In this document: positions 1 to 7,968 of the stretch, in pieces
How positions within the stretch are numbered: position 1 is the first letter of the stretch
How the letters are laid out: every line of letters starts with the position of its first letter
The notes under the pieces: model-generated
Databases searched by the model: none
Told to the model about the DNA's origin: nothing
Seen by the model: the letters and a program-made list of their open reading frames with translations, nothing else
Source of the DNA: Halopiger goleimassiliensis
Lineage (GTDB): Archaea; Halobacteriota; Halobacteria; Halobacteriales; Natrialbaceae
Reading direction: 5' to 3'
Length of the DNA: 51,632 nucleotides
Assembly (NCBI RefSeq): GCF_000455345.1
Contig: NZ_HG315691.1
Coordinates: forward strand, 141,087-192,718
Translations under genes and position numbers: made by a program

Positions 1-120
1 GGAGCTTCTCGCACTCTCGCGGAGTAACCGCGTGAATATCGAGCGACTCGCGTAGCGTCGCTCGGACTCTCGCGGCACGGCCGCGAGAATATCGAGAAAC
101 TCGCGTAACGAGTTTCTCCA
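1..120. repeat. Tandem array of covarying hairpin units
   Basis: Two full units (13-65 and 66-118, period 53) share the skeleton ACTCTCGCGG...CCGCG.GAATATCGAG..ACTCGCGTA.CG. Each unit forms two hairpins. The first is CTCGCGG/CCGCG(T/A)G. The second has loop TCGCGTA-like sequence and a stem that is GAGCGAC/GTCGCTC in unit 1 but GAGAAAC/GTTTCTC in unit 2, so both strands changed together. Bases 1-12 (ending CTTCTC) look like the tail of a third unit cut by the window edge. No open reading frame is credible here. The function is unknown; it could be a transcribed structured RNA or a REP-type repeat. Confidence 0.75.
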
Positions 121-213
121 ACGCTCTCAGCACAGCACCGAAAGCGAGTTCGATCGGTTTTCTCTCGAGCGCGTTTCCATAGCTTTTCCTCGCGGAGCTA
201 CCTCGAGTCACGC

Positions 214-711
214 ATGGATCAGACGCTCGAGCTCGACACGCTCCGCGAACGCGACGACGTGACGGTCGAGACCGAGACGCGAACGGTGACGCGACCGGAG
301 TTCGATACGGCCCGCGACCTCGAGGATCACGTCACCCTCGGGCTGGTGAACGACCGCGACGCGGTGTTGCTGATCGCCGACGGGCCGCGGGGCTGGACGC
401 TGCCCGCAACGCCCGTCGATCCGGACGACGACTGGACGGCGGCCGCCGAGCGACTGGCCGAATCACTGACGGACGTGCGGATCACGATCGAGGAACCGGT
501 TCGGCTTCGGGAGGTGACCTTCCGGCTCGAGGACGGGGAGCGGTCGGTCACCAGTGCCGACGTCCTCGTGACGGGGACGGTCACCGGGCAACCGGTGGCC
601 GACGAGCCGACCGTCGCAGGGGAGACGGTCCAGGAGGTCGCCTGGCTCGACCGGCTCCCCGATGGAGCGGCCGACGCCCTCGAGCGGGACGTCCGGTCGC
701 TTCGCGAGTGA
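214..711 (+). CDS. Nudix-like domain protein with degenerate Nudix box
   Basis: A 165-residue acidic cytoplasmic protein. The middle (about residues 45-110) has the Nudix-fold layout seen in haloarchaeal proteins: a beta strand (GLVNDRDAVLLI), then WTLPATPV and a helix. The helix reads AAAERLAESL where an active enzyme would carry REUXEEXGU, so the metal-binding glutamates are mostly missing. The family normally hydrolyses nucleoside diphosphate derivatives; this copy may bind rather than cleave. It stands alone, with the tandem hairpin array upstream and a separately promoted gene downstream. The Nudix relationship is inferred from pattern, not from an alignment. Confidence 0.75.
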   Translation: MDQTLELDTLRERDDVTVETETRTVTRPEFDTARDLEDHVTLGLVNDRDAVLLIADGPRGWTLPATPVDPDDDWTAAAERLAESLTDVRITIEEPVRLREVTFRLEDGERSVTSADVLVTGTVTGQPVADEPTVAGETVQEVAWLDRLPDGAADALERDVRSLRE

Positions 712-818
712 ACGCCGAGCCGACTGGCGGTAGTTGCGCTCGAGGACAGTCCTAGGTCCCGGAACGGGCGTTCTCGAAACCATCAGTTATCGTTTTCGTC
801 CGGTCTGTTGGTGGTACA

Positions 819-1919
819 ATGCGTATGTCACGCGACGGCGAGCGCTCGACGGAACGGACGCCCAGACGGGCGTTTCTCGCGGGAACGGCGGGAATCGGGG
901 CGACGGCACTGAACACGACGGGCACCGTCCTGGCTGGGGACGACTACGAGGGCGGTTCCGATCACGAGTCGGGTCGCACGCTTCCAACGGACGCACCGTG
1001 GAAGCCGACGGCACACGACCTGCGGATGGACGACGGGCACCGGTTGCGGGTCTGGGAGCGCACCGCGGTCGAGGACCCCGACGAGGCAGTCATCTTCGTC
1101 CACGGGATGACCTACGGGGCCGTCTCGATGTTCGATCCGCCCGTCGACGAGGAGTTCGGCTGGCTCCAGTACGCGGCCGCACAGGGGCAGGCGGCCTTCG
1201 CGCCGGACATGCGGGGCTACGGCGAGACGGAACTACCACCGGAGTACGGCGAACCGCCCGAAGCGAATACGCCGCCGCTGTCGTTCGAACGCGAGGCCAG
1301 GGACATCCTCCAGCTGACGCAGTGGCTCCGCGAAGAACGCGGGTTCGACCGCATCCACTACGTCGGGCTGTCGGGCGGCACCTGGCGTGGGCGGGCGGTC
1401 TACGCGCTCGGCGACCCCGACTACGCGACGGTCACGCTCGCAGGCGGGTCGTTCGACACGCTCGAGGTCGGGGCCGATCCCGAGGGGCCGGCGTACCTGC
1501 CGCACACGCGCGAGGAGTTCGAGGCGGCCTGGCTCGCCGAAGTACCCGACGGCGCGACCGTCGACTGGTGGGTCGGCGGCCCCGAGTACACCGCCGAGGA
1601 GGTGGTCGGCGCGACCTGGCGAGCGATCTTCGATTCGAACCAGGCGATCGGAACCGATCCCCAGACGATCATCAACCCGCTCGTGTTGCAACGGCAGCAG
1701 TACCACCCCCGGCACATCGACGATCCGACGCTCGTCATTCGGGCCTCGAGCGACGAGACCATCTCCCGGGAGGGCGCGTTGAACCTCTACGACGCCGTCG
1801 GATCGGTCGATCACCACAAGCGCTACGTCGAGATCGCCGGCGGGACGCACTTCATCTTCCTCGAGCGCAAGCGCGAGGAGTTCTTCGACGCCGTGCGGCA
1901 CTTCCAGACGCGGTATTGA
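819..1919 (+). CDS. Tat-exported alpha/beta hydrolase
   Basis: A 366-residue protein beginning with a twin-arginine signal: TPRRAFLAG followed by a hydrophobic Ala/Gly stretch to about residue 38, so it is probably exported folded, as usual in haloarchaea. The hydrolase core follows: VIFVHGM (oxyanion region, about residue 90), nucleophile elbow VGLSGG (Ser near 185), a candidate acid in ASSDET, and catalytic His in GGTHF near the C-terminus. The substrate cannot be read from sequence; esterase or peptidase-like activity is possible. Another Met lies two codons inside the chosen start. The gene runs in the same direction as serS but 117 bp separates them. Confidence 0.85.
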   Translation: MRMSRDGERSTERTPRRAFLAGTAGIGATALNTTGTVLAGDDYEGGSDHESGRTLPTDAPWKPTAHDLRMDDGHRLRVWERTAVEDPDEAVIFVHGMTYGAVSMFDPPVDEEFGWLQYAAAQGQAAFAPDMRGYGETELPPEYGEPPEANTPPLSFEREARDILQLTQWLREERGFDRIHYVGLSGGTWRGRAVYALGDPDYATVTLAGGSFDTLEVGADPEGPAYLPHTREEFEAAWLAEVPDGATVDWWVGGPEYTAEEVVGATWRAIFDSNQAIGTDPQTIINPLVLQRQQYHPRHIDDPTLVIRASSDETISREGALNLYDAVGSVDHHKRYVEIAGGTHFIFLERKREEFFDAVRHFQTRY

Positions 1920-2036
1920 GGGGTCCCACGGCGACGCAGTCCGTCGTCCGACAGCGCCGTTCGGCCGACGTTCGGGCGGTTCGCTCGACGACGTTTTCCG
2001 ACACGGTTTTGGACGGCCGCAAAGAACCCACGGCCG

Positions 2037-3416
2037 ATGATCGACCGGAGCTACCTGCGCGAGAACCCCGAGGAGGTACGCGACGCCGTCGAGAATCGGG
2101 GGGCCGACGTCGACGTCGACGAACTCCTCGAACTCGACGAACGCTGGCGGGAGCTGAAAGCGAAAGGCGACGAACTCCGCCACGAGCGCAACCAGGTGTC
2201 GAAGCGGATCGGGAAGTTGACCGGCAAGGAAAACGAGGAGGAACGCGAGGCGGCCATCGAGGAGTCGAAAGCGCTCAAGGCCGAACTCGAGGAGGTCGAG
2301 GCCGAGGCGGCCGACCTCAAGGACGAACTCGACGAGCGGATGCTCGAGGTTCCCAACGTCCCCCACGAGACCGTCCCGCTGGGGCTCGAGGAACGCCACA
2401 ACGTCGAGGATCGCCGCTGGGGCTTCGACGACCTGCGGGTCGACGCCGACGAGGTGGTTCCCCACTACGAACTCGGCGAGGAACTGGACATCATCGACGA
2501 GGGCCGCGGAGCCAAGACGACTGGCTCGGGCTTTTACTTCCTCAAGGGCGACGGCGCACGCTTGGAACACGCGTTGATTCAGTTCATGCTCGATATCCAC
2601 CGCGAGCAGGGCTACGTCGACGTCTTCCCGCCGGTGCCCGTCACGAGCGAGGCCATGCGTGGGACCGGCCAGTTCCCCAAGTTCGTCGACGACGCCTACC
2701 GCCTAGGCGGGAGCAACGACGAGGAATACGCGGACGACGACCTCTGGCTCTGTCCCACCGCGGAGGTCCCGGTCACCAACATGTACGCCGACGACATCCT
2801 CCTCAAGGAGGACCTCCCGCTCAAGCATCAGGCCTACTCGCCGAACTTCCGCCGGGAGGCCGGCGAACACGGGACCGAGACCCGCGGCATCGTCCGGGTC
2901 CACCAGTTCAACAAGGTCGAACTCGTCAACTTCGTCGAACCCGAGGAGAGCTACGACCGCCTCGAGGGCCTGCTCGAGGAAGCCGAGGAAGTGCTCCGAC
3001 GCCTCGAGCTTCCCTACCGCATCCTCGAACTCTGTACCGGCGATCTGACGTTCGCGAGCGCCAAGACCTACGACATCGAGGTCTGGGCCCCCGCCGACGA
3101 CATGGACGACGGCCCCGAAGAGGGCGGCCGCTGGCTCGAGGTCTCGAGCGCGTCGAACTTCGAGGACTTCCAGGCCCGCCGCGCCGGCCTCCGATATCGG
3201 CCCGAGCGCCACGAGTCGGCCGAGTACCTCCACACGCTGAACGCCTCGGGGCTGGCGCTTCCCCGCGTGATGGTGGCCATCCTCGAGTACTACCAGAACG
3301 AGGACGGCACCGTCACCGTGCCGGAGGCGCTGCGGCCCTATATGGACGGCCAGGAGGTCATCGAGGGCCACGAGAAGGTCGGCGAAGCCGCGTTAGGGGC
3401 CGGCGAACGGGAGTAG
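2037..3416 (+). CDS. serS: Seryl-tRNA synthetase
   Basis: A 459-residue class II synthetase charging tRNA-Ser. Residues 1-110 form the long antiparallel coiled-coil arm (rich in Glu, Lys and Leu heptads) that grips the tRNA extra arm. Motif 2 is visible as FRREAGEHG with downstream RVHQFNKVE, and motif 3 as GLALPRVMVAILE. Length and order match the ordinary bacterial-type SerRS, not the rare methanogen form. Start MIDRSYLRENPEEVR is the family's conserved N-terminus. A hairpin followed by T-rich sequence closes the gene. Confidence 0.97.
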   Translation: MIDRSYLRENPEEVRDAVENRGADVDVDELLELDERWRELKAKGDELRHERNQVSKRIGKLTGKENEEEREAAIEESKALKAELEEVEAEAADLKDELDERMLEVPNVPHETVPLGLEERHNVEDRRWGFDDLRVDADEVVPHYELGEELDIIDEGRGAKTTGSGFYFLKGDGARLEHALIQFMLDIHREQGYVDVFPPVPVTSEAMRGTGQFPKFVDDAYRLGGSNDEEYADDDLWLCPTAEVPVTNMYADDILLKEDLPLKHQAYSPNFRREAGEHGTETRGIVRVHQFNKVELVNFVEPEESYDRLEGLLEEAEEVLRRLELPYRILELCTGDLTFASAKTYDIEVWAPADDMDDGPEEGGRWLEVSSASNFEDFQARRAGLRYRPERHESAEYLHTLNASGLALPRVMVAILEYYQNEDGTVTVPEALRPYMDGQEVIEGHEKVGEAALGAGERE

Positions 3417-3442
3417 CGCGTCCAGCGACGGCGGGTCGTACG

Positions 3443-3464
3443 GTCGGTTTTCCGACGTATTTTT
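3443..3464 (+). terminator. Probable terminator after serS
   Basis: GTCGG-TTTT-CCGAC forms a five-pair hairpin, followed three bases later by a run of five T. T-runs are the main archaeal termination signal; the hairpin may be incidental. It lies 27 bp after the serS stop and before the next small gene. Confidence 0.5.
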
Positions 3465-3490
3465 GTAACTGATTCGTGAAGTTTCGTTTA

Positions 3491-3637
3491 ATGTACGTTT
3501 CACTGTTTCAAAAGGTCGTCGCGTCCGTCATCGGCGTGCTATTCGTACTTCTGCTGCTAGTGATCGGATCCTGGTGGTTCGCGATACTCGGCCTCGTCGC
3601 GATAGCTCCGTTTTTCACGAAAATTCTCACTGCGTGA
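3491..3637 (+). CDS. Small two-segment membrane protein
   Basis: A 48-residue open frame from ATG (MYVSLFQKVV) to TGA. Residues about 9-43 are almost entirely hydrophobic with a WWF break in the middle, suggesting two short transmembrane helices or one hairpin; the end is TKILTA. An AT-rich GTATTTTTGTAA box about 30 bp upstream of the ATG could be its promoter. Function unknown. It closes the normal-composition segment just before the AT-rich block. Confidence 0.55.
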   Translation: MYVSLFQKVVASVIGVLFVLLLLVIGSWWFAILGLVAIAPFFTKILTA

Positions 3638-3639
3638 GC

Positions 3640-4560
3640 GACGCGTCTCCTCGGGATAGTCATCCTATGCGTGACGACGACAGCGTACGTTCTGGATCGG
3701 AAAACGCGGTAGGGACTCTTTTCAGATTCTTCGCACGCTTTACAAGCGACCCACGAAAGTGCTGGCTTCTATGCGCTGCAATAATTCCTGAAATCCCTCT
3801 GCGACCGAAGCCAGATTAGAACTGCAGTTAATCTTTCCAGCCAAATTTCCACAACCGTTGTAGGAGTCTACTCCAAACTGCATTAAAACATCTGCTGTTC
3901 GACGTTTGGAATACGCTGTACCGAATTGTTCGTGAAGTACTGAAGTCAAGTAGTCAAGGACCATCAGTTTATATGTACCAGTAAATTTATTGAACTTACC
4001 ACACATAGTTAAAATAAAATGGAAGGTAAAGAGAGTCAGCGGAACTCCATAACAGACCTCCCGGAAGACGAAGCGTCGCGTTTAAAAGATCAAGTATTCG
4101 AATCAACGCAGTTTAACAAGATAGATGAGTATTTCCGTGACTATGGGCTCGAACCACACGAGACAGTGGCACAAAGTACCACTAGAGACGGACTAATTAT
4201 ATATCAATTGAATATCTCCTACAGTGATACAGAAAATCCAGCACATACAGCCTTCGGCCATTGGGTCGGTGCCCATCCTGAGACGATTAAAAATGGTGTT
4301 GTTGATGCAACCGCATATGGAGAGCAGTTGGCGAAAAAGTATTTTCAGGGTACGGATGAGTTAGATACGATGGTCGTTGTCGAACCAGGGACCCATGCAT
4401 CAATTATGTATGGTTTAGGCCCTGAGAAGACTATCGTCGTCTCAAAAGACGGGATCGAAACCAGCGATGTCGATTACGGCCCACTCACAAAAGCCATAGA
4501 AAATTCGGATGGGGACATTTCGGAACTGTTCGGAAACTCATAATTTTGATTGTGTATCTC
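3640..4560. other. AT-rich, compositionally foreign block
   Basis: Base composition drops sharply compared with both sides: runs such as TTTATATG and TAAAATAAAATGG, and A/T-ending codons in the enclosed gene. The first 380 bases hold no convincing gene. A minus frame at 3740-4006 has a short stretch (HEQFGTAYSKRRTADVL) faintly like the winged helix of IS630-type transposases, but it is too weak to call. The block fits a small laterally acquired insertion between serS and cofG; no terminal repeats or integrase were seen. Confidence 0.6.
4019..4543 (+). CDS. Orphan hypothetical protein in AT-rich block
   Basis: A 174-residue soluble acidic protein that I do not recognise. It has no signal peptide or membrane segment. 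The N-terminal third is charged and helical (DLPEDEASRLKDQVFE). The middle contains aromatic and His-rich stretches (HTAFGHWVGAHPE), and the rest alternates predicted strands and helices (DTMVVVEPGTHASIMYG). Codon use favours A/T in third positions, unlike its neighbours, which supports recent transfer or a defence or cargo gene. Haloarchaeal-type promoter boxes (AATTTATTG) lie about 30 bp upstream. Start MEGKESQRN is the first in-frame ATG. Confidence 0.75.
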   Translation: MEGKESQRNSITDLPEDEASRLKDQVFESTQFNKIDEYFRDYGLEPHETVAQSTTRDGLIIYQLNISYSDTENPAHTAFGHWVGAHPETIKNGVVDATAYGEQLAKKYFQGTDELDTMVVVEPGTHASIMYGLGPEKTIVVSKDGIETSDVDYGPLTKAIENSDGDISELFGNS

Positions 4561-4732
4561 GTGAGACAGAAGCAGAGAAGTTGCTTTACGACAGTAGATT
4601 GGGGTCGGTACGAGTTCCTCCGCGGCTGTTCCTCTCCATGGAACTTTCTGCGACAGGAGAGACGCGAAGCGGAGGACGGTACGGGGACGGCGATCGACAG
4701 CCCCGACAGCGACGTGACGGTCGCCGGTTCCG

Positions 4733-5896
4733 TTAGGTCAGATCGCCCTCGAGAACGCGACGGTGCCGCTGTCCGGCCTCGTCGTCGGCGGTGAGCGCCT
4801 CGCGGATCGTGGGCGAAATCCACTCGCGTTCGGTCGCGTGATCGGGGTCGGTCCCCGCGGCGGGAACGCCGTCGAAGTCGTCGGGTCGCAGGTCGGCGGG
4901 CAGGAACCGCTCGTAGACTGGCAGCCGCTCCCCCAGCGGCAGGTCGGCGTGGGCGGCGATCTCCTCGAGTTCGCGCAGCGCGGGCCACGCGTAGTCGGGG
5001 TTGATGTGATCGTCGGTGACCGGTGAGACGCCGCCCAGATCGTCGACCCCGCAGTCGATCAGCTCCCGGGCGGGCGCGAGGTTCGGCGGCACCTGCACTG
5101 AGATCTCCTCGGGGAGCGCGGCGCGGGCCATCGCCGTCACGCGGCGCATCGTCTCGAGGTCCGGGGAGCCGTCGGACCAGCGCTCGTTGTTGACGACCGG
5201 CTGGACGATCACCTCCTGGACGTGGTCGTAGCGCTCGTGCATCTCGCGGATGGCCAGCAGGCTCTCCGCGCGGTCGCGCCACTCCTCGCCGATGCCGACG
5301 AGGATGCCCGTCGTGAACGCGACGTCGAGTTCGCCCGCGTTCTCGATCGTGCGCAGGCGCTGGCCCGGTTCCTTCTGCCGCGGGCCGGCGTGAGCGCCGA
5401 CGTCGGCGGTCGTCTCGAGCATCACGCCCATGCTGGCGTTGACGTCCGCGACCGTGGCCATCTGTTCGCGAGTCTGGTCGCCCGGATTCGCGTGGGGGAG
5501 CAACCCCTCCTCCAAAGCGACCTCGCAGGCCGCGCGCAGGTACGTGTGGATCGAGTCGTGACCCCACTCCTCGAGTTGCGCGTGGATCTCGGTGTAGCGG
5601 TCGTCGGGATCGTCGCCGAACGTAAAGAGCGCCTCCGTACAGCCGGCGTCCGCGCCGCGACGGCAGATCTCGCGGACCTCCTCGAGCGAGAGCAGCGAGG
5701 CCTGGCCGGGCGGATCGAAGTAGGTGCAGTAGGTGCAGGTGTACCGGCAGGCCGTCGTCAGCGGCACGAAGACGTTGCGGGCGAACGTCAGTTCGGAGGG
5801 AGCCGCGACGTCGTCCGGACCGACGCCCAGCAGGTCGTCGATCGCGGCCTCGTCGATCTCGATCTCGACGCCGTACTCGTCCGCCCCGGGGATCAT
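4733..5896 (-). CDS. cofG: FO synthase subunit 1 (7,8-didemethyl-8-hydroxy-5-deazariboflavin synthase, CofG)
   Basis: A 387-residue radical SAM enzyme. With CofH it builds the deazaflavin chromophore of coenzyme F420 from tyrosine and 5-amino-6-ribitylamino-uracil. The CxxxCxxC cluster motif is seen as CRYTCTYC near residue 48, with the FDPPGQASLLSLEEV and HANPG segments characteristic of CofG. The frame is open well upstream, but MIPGADEYG at 5896 is chosen because it begins the family-like sequence and a TATA-like box lies 28 bp before it (leaderless). No cofH is in the window, so the pathway is split elsewhere. Confidence 0.93.
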   Translation of the reverse strand: MIPGADEYGVEIEIDEAAIDDLLGVGPDDVAAPSELTFARNVFVPLTTACRYTCTYCTYFDPPGQASLLSLEEVREICRRGADAGCTEALFTFGDDPDDRYTEIHAQLEEWGHDSIHTYLRAACEVALEEGLLPHANPGDQTREQMATVADVNASMGVMLETTADVGAHAGPRQKEPGQRLRTIENAGELDVAFTTGILVGIGEEWRDRAESLLAIREMHERYDHVQEVIVQPVVNNERWSDGSPDLETMRRVTAMARAALPEEISVQVPPNLAPARELIDCGVDDLGGVSPVTDDHINPDYAWPALRELEEIAAHADLPLGERLPVYERFLPADLRPDDFDGVPAAGTDPDHATEREWISPTIREALTADDEAGQRHRRVLEGDLT

Positions 5897-5921
5897 TACC
5901 TCGGTGTGTCGTCGCGCCGAA

Positions 5922-5927
5922 CATAAG
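5922..5927 (-). promoter_or_regulatory. TATA-like box of cofG
   Basis: On the minus strand the box CTTATG is centred 28 bp upstream of the cofG ATG at 5896, the spacing expected for a haloarchaeal leaderless mRNA. It supports the chosen start. Confidence 0.5.
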
Positions 5928-6010
5928 GGCTTCACTTCGTCGGAGACGGAGTCATCGCACAGTTCGCGTCTCCGCTCACCCGTTCTCCCACGAACGATAC
6001 GTACAGGGGG

Positions 6011-6211
6011 TGTAGTTACCGTTCCGTATCTGGCCAACCACGTGCGGTGGCGCGCGCTGTCGAGCGGCCGACCGAAAGGGAGGGCGCTCGACCGACACCG
6101 TGCGAGGGATGAGCGACCAGCGGGAGCGAATCGGTTGGGGAGGGTGTGGCTACCCCTCGTGTCCACGATAGCAGGACGCTTCGATTCGTCATCCTCCGTT
6201 CGAACTCACCG
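6011..6211. repeat. Modular dispersed repeat, copy 1
   Basis: The shortest copy of a repeat found four times. Left boundary TGTAGTTACCG, then TATCTGGCCAAC and TGGCGCGCGCTGTCG. Right part GAATCGGTTGGGGAGGGTG, then GTCCACGATAGCAGGAC (stem GTCC/GGAC) and CGTTCGAACTCACCG. The core has few internal hairpins compared with the other copies. Flanks on both sides match copy 3 closely, so the element boundaries are about 200 bp apart here. It fills the gap between cofG and the aIF1 gene. Confidence 0.8.
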
Positions 6212-6243
6212 GTCAATACGCAGATTTTCCGATCGCGCGATCC

Positions 6244-6540
6244 TCACTCGCGCACGTCGAACCCGCGGTCCCGAAGCAGGTCGGGCACCCGATCCCGGTG
6301 GTCACCCTGGAGTTCGATCCGGTCGTCGGCGACGGTGCCCCCGGTGCCCATCGCGCTCTTCAGGTCGGAGGCGATCGACTCGATCTCGCTCGTCTCGAGG
6401 TCGAACCCCTCGACGATCGTCACCGGCTTGTCGTAGCGACGGCTCTCCGTCCGGATCGAGAGCCGTTGCTGGGACGTCTCGAGGTCGGTTTGCTCGTCGA
6501 GTTCCGCGAGCAGGTCGTCGATGTCGTCCTCGTCGGCCAT
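6244..6540 (-). CDS. Translation initiation factor 1-like (aIF1/SUI1) protein
   Basis: A 98-residue protein whose last 70 residues are a SUI1 domain: VTIVEGFD, then SDLKSAMGTGGTV and IELQGDHRDRV. The family binds the small ribosomal subunit near the P site and enforces start-codon selection. The acidic N-terminal tail (MADEDDIDDLLAEL) replaces the Cys-rich tail of other archaeal aIF1 proteins, a form common in haloarchaea. The start at MADED is chosen over longer frames because upstream sequence lacks family similarity. Confidence 0.92.
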   Translation of the reverse strand: MADEDDIDDLLAELDEQTDLETSQQRLSIRTESRRYDKPVTIVEGFDLETSEIESIASDLKSAMGTGGTVADDRIELQGDHRDRVPDLLRDRGFDVRE

Positions 6541-6718
6541 AGCCTGGCGTCGGTCCGCAGCGGAAGGAAACCCTGGCCTTGCCCTCGCAGACACCGCAAG
6601 TGTCCGCCGGCGGGAACTGACGCAGGCGGTCCCCGCGCCGAAACCCGGCAACGGGCGGGCGTCTGTATTATCACGGGTGCGATTCATCCCTGCGAGCGTC
6701 CTCTACGCGAGGAGGACG

Positions 6719-7309
6719 ATGGGGCTCACCATCCAGCTCGACGAACACGAACACGCCCGCCTCTCCGACGCCGTCGTCGAGACGCGTCCCCCGGACCGGA
6801 TCGACTTCGTCGCCGAGGGCGTGCTCACGGTCTCCGAGGCGTTACTCGGCGAGTTCGAGGGCACGACCCTGCAGCCGACCGAAGTCGCGTTTACCGTCGA
6901 CGGCTCGACGCCGGTGACCGTCGACCTCACGGGCGAGCCGACGCTTCGACTCGAGAGCGTGGACGTCGGCGTGACGACGACCGATGCGGACGAGCTGTCG
7001 CCGGACGTGACCGCGCTCGATCCGACGAGCGACGGGAGCGGCGATCCGTTCGGGACGACCCCCGGTGCGATCGCGTTCACCGTCGAGGGGACGATTCGCG
7101 ACGTGCCGGCCGACGCGTTCGCGTCGCTCTCGGCGGGCGAGGCGACGCCGACGGCGATCACGTTCGCCCTGCAGGAGACGACCAAAAGCGACGGTGGCGC
7201 GGACGCTACCCTGCTGGAGATCACGCTACTGGGCTACGGCGTCGTGGTGTATCGCAGCGGGATCATCGAGATCGGCACCGGAGGCGTCCCGGGCGTCGCA
7301 CTCGGCTGA
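6719..7309 (+). CDS. Haloarchaeal hypothetical protein
   Basis: A 196-residue acidic protein of unknown function. It is Thr/Val/Asp-rich and looks mostly beta (repeated AFTVDGSTPVTV, AFTVEGTIRDV and AITFALQET), ending in GYGVVVYRSGIIEIGTGG. The two similar TVDG/TVEG segments suggest an internal duplication of a beta domain. No signal peptide or membrane helix. The ATG at 6719 is chosen because GGAGG lies seven bases upstream; the frame stays open further but with poor sequence. Confidence 0.75.
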   Translation: MGLTIQLDEHEHARLSDAVVETRPPDRIDFVAEGVLTVSEALLGEFEGTTLQPTEVAFTVDGSTPVTVDLTGEPTLRLESVDVGVTTTDADELSPDVTALDPTSDGSGDPFGTTPGAIAFTVEGTIRDVPADAFASLSAGEATPTAITFALQETTKSDGGADATLLEITLLGYGVVVYRSGIIEIGTGGVPGVALG

Positions 7310-7418
7310 ACGAGCGACTCCGGGACCAGTCGCTGGCCGGTCGAGGAAACGCGAGAGGGATGGAGTACCGACGCGGTGACGAGAACGCGAGAAGAGGGAG
7401 AGGACAGCGACGACCGCG

Positions 7419-7820
7419 TTACTCGAGACTGATATCGGAGGACTGTTCGGCGGGATCGAAGACGACCTCGAGGACGCCGTTGTTGTACGTCGCGGAGGCG
7501 GTGTGTTCGTTGACGCGGGTCGGCAGGGAGACGCGTTCGTCGTACTGGCGGTGCTCCGTTCCGGCCGAGATGGTCAACACCTTGCCGTCGCACTCGAGTT
7601 CGATGTTGTCCTTCTCGACGCCGGGGAGGTCGGCGACGACGCGGACCTCGTCGTCGGTTTCGTGGATGTCGACGTGGGTGTCCATGCCGAAGCCGTTGTC
7701 GGTGGGACCCTGGGAGTCGAAACTGACGTTCCCGTCGGCACCGTTCATCATCTCGTTCATCATCCGCTCGATTTCCCGAAACAGGTCGTCGAAGGGCTCG
7801 TCGCGGTCGTCTCGTCGCAT
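7419..7820 (-). CDS. Hsp20 / alpha-crystallin small heat shock protein
   Basis: A 133-residue ATP-independent holdase chaperone. The alpha-crystallin domain spans about residues 45-125: DIHETDDEVRVVADLPGVEKD, the ISAGTEHRQYDERVSLP loop, and TYNNGVLEVVF. The N-terminal arm is short and Met-rich (REIERMMNEMMNG), which in this family mediates oligomerisation. The tail ends DISLE, a weak version of the IXI/V anchor. It is transcribed alone. Related haloarchaeal proteins include GvpH, but no gas-vesicle genes are near, so a general stress role is more likely. Confidence 0.92.
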   Translation of the reverse strand: MRRDDRDEPFDDLFREIERMMNEMMNGADGNVSFDSQGPTDNGFGMDTHVDIHETDDEVRVVADLPGVEKDNIELECDGKVLTISAGTEHRQYDERVSLPTRVNEHTASATYNNGVLEVVFDPAEQSSDISLE

Positions 7821-7968
7821 GGGAGTGTGTTAGGGAGGGGCTGGGAAAAACTTTCTGTCGGACTCACCTGTCGAACCGGTTTGGCGGACTGTCGCCGCTT
7901 CTCGTCGGCCTCGACGGCCAGTCCGTATGGTCGTCCGGCAGCGTCCGAATGACCCGTGCAGGTTCGGT

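Noticed and set aside
1233-2600. 455-codon minus-strand frame over the hydrolase and serS
   Set aside because: Antisense shadow; composition follows the serS codons, no recognisable domain.
734-3472. Long plus-strand frame of 912 codons across the hydrolase and serS
   Set aside because: Arg/Gly/Pro-rich shadow frame of GC-rich DNA; both real genes are clear in another frame.
3740-4006. 88-residue minus-strand frame in the AT-rich block with a faint IS630-like winged-helix segment
   Set aside because: Only a short stretch looks similar, the remainder does not, and its start is 12 bp from a divergent gene; no transposase could be supported.
4485-5924. Arg-rich minus frame overlapping cofG
   Set aside because: Shadow frame of cofG on the same strand.
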